Positions 6,577-6,926 of a stretch of 6,926 nucleotides of DNA are shown in pieces. The notes under the pieces were generated by a model, which was not told the origin of the DNA, made no database searches, and saw only the letters and a program-made list of their open reading frames with translations. Position 1 is the first letter of the stretch, and each line of letters starts with the position of its first letter. The DNA is from Armatimonadota bacterium (GTDB taxonomy: Bacteria; Armatimonadota; Armatimonadia; Armatimonadales; Armatimonadaceae), in the NCBI GenBank assembly GCA_014381035.1, contig JACMIS010000542.1, forward strand, positions 1 to 6,926, written 5' to 3'. The position numbers and the translations under genes are program-made.

Positions 6577-6606
6577 CGTTGCGCGACAACCTGGCTATAA
6601 ATAGAG
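6571..6606 (+). promoter_or_regulatory. Conserved upstream block, copy 3 of 3 (overlaps paralogue 2 stop)
   Basis: CCGTAACGTT (6571-6580) corresponds to CCGCAACTTT in copies 1 and 2 and overlaps the stop codon of paralogue 2. AACGTT ends 26 bases before the ATG at 6607, the same position as in copy 1. TATAAA (6596-6601) is the A/T box, five bases before the ATG. Its survival supports descent of the third copy with its 5' region. Confidence 0.45.
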
Positions 6607-6926
6607 ATGATCACGCGCCGTTCGTTCCGTTTATTCCGATCACTGGGGATGATCTTTCGGAAAAGTTGCCTTCCGTTCTTGAACCGACTGATGCTGCAAA
6701 CGGACATGCAAAGATTATTCTTGCTTGCGGGTGGCAAAAACGATTCCGCCATCCGCATCGTCTCGGACGGCTCGAAACTATCCCTCTTGCTTGAGGGTAT
6801 GTCCACTTTCGGGGGAAAGCCCAACAATAGATCAAGATGGGCATATAATACGTGCACAAAGGTATTAGAGTAGATAGACGAGATCTATATCCATCCCATG
6901 AATATTTTCACCGAATTAAACAGGCT
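6607..6926 (+). pseudogene. Degraded third copy of the tandem exported-protein gene (runs off the window)
   Basis: An 88-codon frame runs from ATG 6607 to TAG 6871-6873, but homology continues past the stop in the same frame. Three blocks are recognisable against paralogue 2. Residues 1-14 (MITRRSF, matching MLSRRLL) keep the twin arginine. Residues 41-66 (GGKNDSAIRIVSDGSKLS) match residues 146-171 with 17 of 26 identical and about 62 of 78 bases. RWxYxxxxKxL at 77-87 aligns without gaps to 363-373, and after the TAG come DEI and PMNI-FTE against DEL and PANIVADPFTA. Over 100 codons are missing before the middle block and about 180 after it. The region is AT-richer than its neighbours. That the frame is preserved across both losses is odd, so a short expressed exported peptide cannot be excluded. 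The true right end lies outside the window. Confidence 0.7.

Larger units (their letters stand above)
3886..6926 (+). repeat. Tandem gene duplication: two full paralogues and one degraded copy
   Basis: Three copies of one gene lie head to tail with short gaps (70 and 30 bases). They share the upstream block, the MxxRR start region, and the middle and C-terminal blocks. The first two are clearly homologous along their whole length and diverged (I judge around half of residues identical by eye). The third is collapsed. No insertion sequence or direct repeat that would explain the duplication is visible, so unequal recombination between copies is the simplest explanation. Confidence 0.8.

Noticed and set aside
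6579..6794. 71-codon ORF overlapping the degraded third copy
   Set aside because: It starts at a TTG without a ribosome binding site and overlaps the homologous frame; only a short stretch might be relic sequence, reported separately.
6843..6848. Perfect TATAAT in the third copy
   Set aside because: No -35-like sequence at suitable spacing, and the bases fall in the RWAYNT stretch homologous to the paralogue, so it is likely an AT-drift coincidence.
1..6926. CRISPR, toxin-antitoxin, phage, transposon or defence system
   Set aside because: No repeat-spacer pattern, transposase, integrase, nuclease or terminal inverted repeats are visible; the window looks like ordinary chromosome plus a local gene-family expansion.

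Overview
The window is bacterial chromosomal DNA of moderately high GC. Genes are packed on the + strand, and the only minus-strand gene is a tRNA. The lineage cannot be fixed from the sequence. The tandem exported proteins with a C-terminal DPFTxKPLxY signature, the Gfo/Idh/MocA oxidoreductase and the mix of Shine-Dalgarno and SD-less starts suggest a Planctomycetes/Armatimonadota-type bacterium, with Armatimonadota my first guess (inference).

Layout. 1-161 is the C-terminal end of an unrecognised protein. 181-252 is a complete tRNA-Gly(CCC) on the minus strand with a clear sigma-70-type promoter at 266-294. About 150 bases separate it from a divergent three-gene operon at 404-3158: a diacylglycerol-kinase-family lipid kinase, a PAP2-family membrane lipid phosphatase starting 3 bases after the kinase stop, and a Gfo/Idh/MocA oxidoreductase 19 bases further on. 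At 3238-3834 lies a lipoprotein that I match by motif to the DUF192 fold, closed by a strong intrinsic terminator at 3861-3899.

From 3886 to the window end is a tandem family. Two full paralogues (425 and 434 residues) have Tat-like signal peptides and a conserved C-terminal block. A third, collapsed copy starts at 6607. It keeps the start region, a middle block and part of the C-terminal block in one frame, but has lost most of the rest, carries a premature TAG at 6871 and is visibly AT-richer. All three copies share an upstream element: AAC(T/G)TT ends 26, 27 and 26 bases before the ATG, and an A/T-rich box lies just before the start, with no clear Shine-Dalgarno sequence. The duplicated unit therefore included its own 5' control region.

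How the genes work together. The kinase and phosphatase probably handle related lipid or isoprenoid phosphate substrates at the inner membrane. The oxidoreductase is cytoplasmic and probably shares only transcription with them. The lipoprotein and the tandem family are probably envelope or periplasmic proteins of unknown function. I see no CRISPR array, transposase, integrase, phage gene or recognisable defence system. The most unusual material is the undescribed-looking tandem family and its decaying third member.
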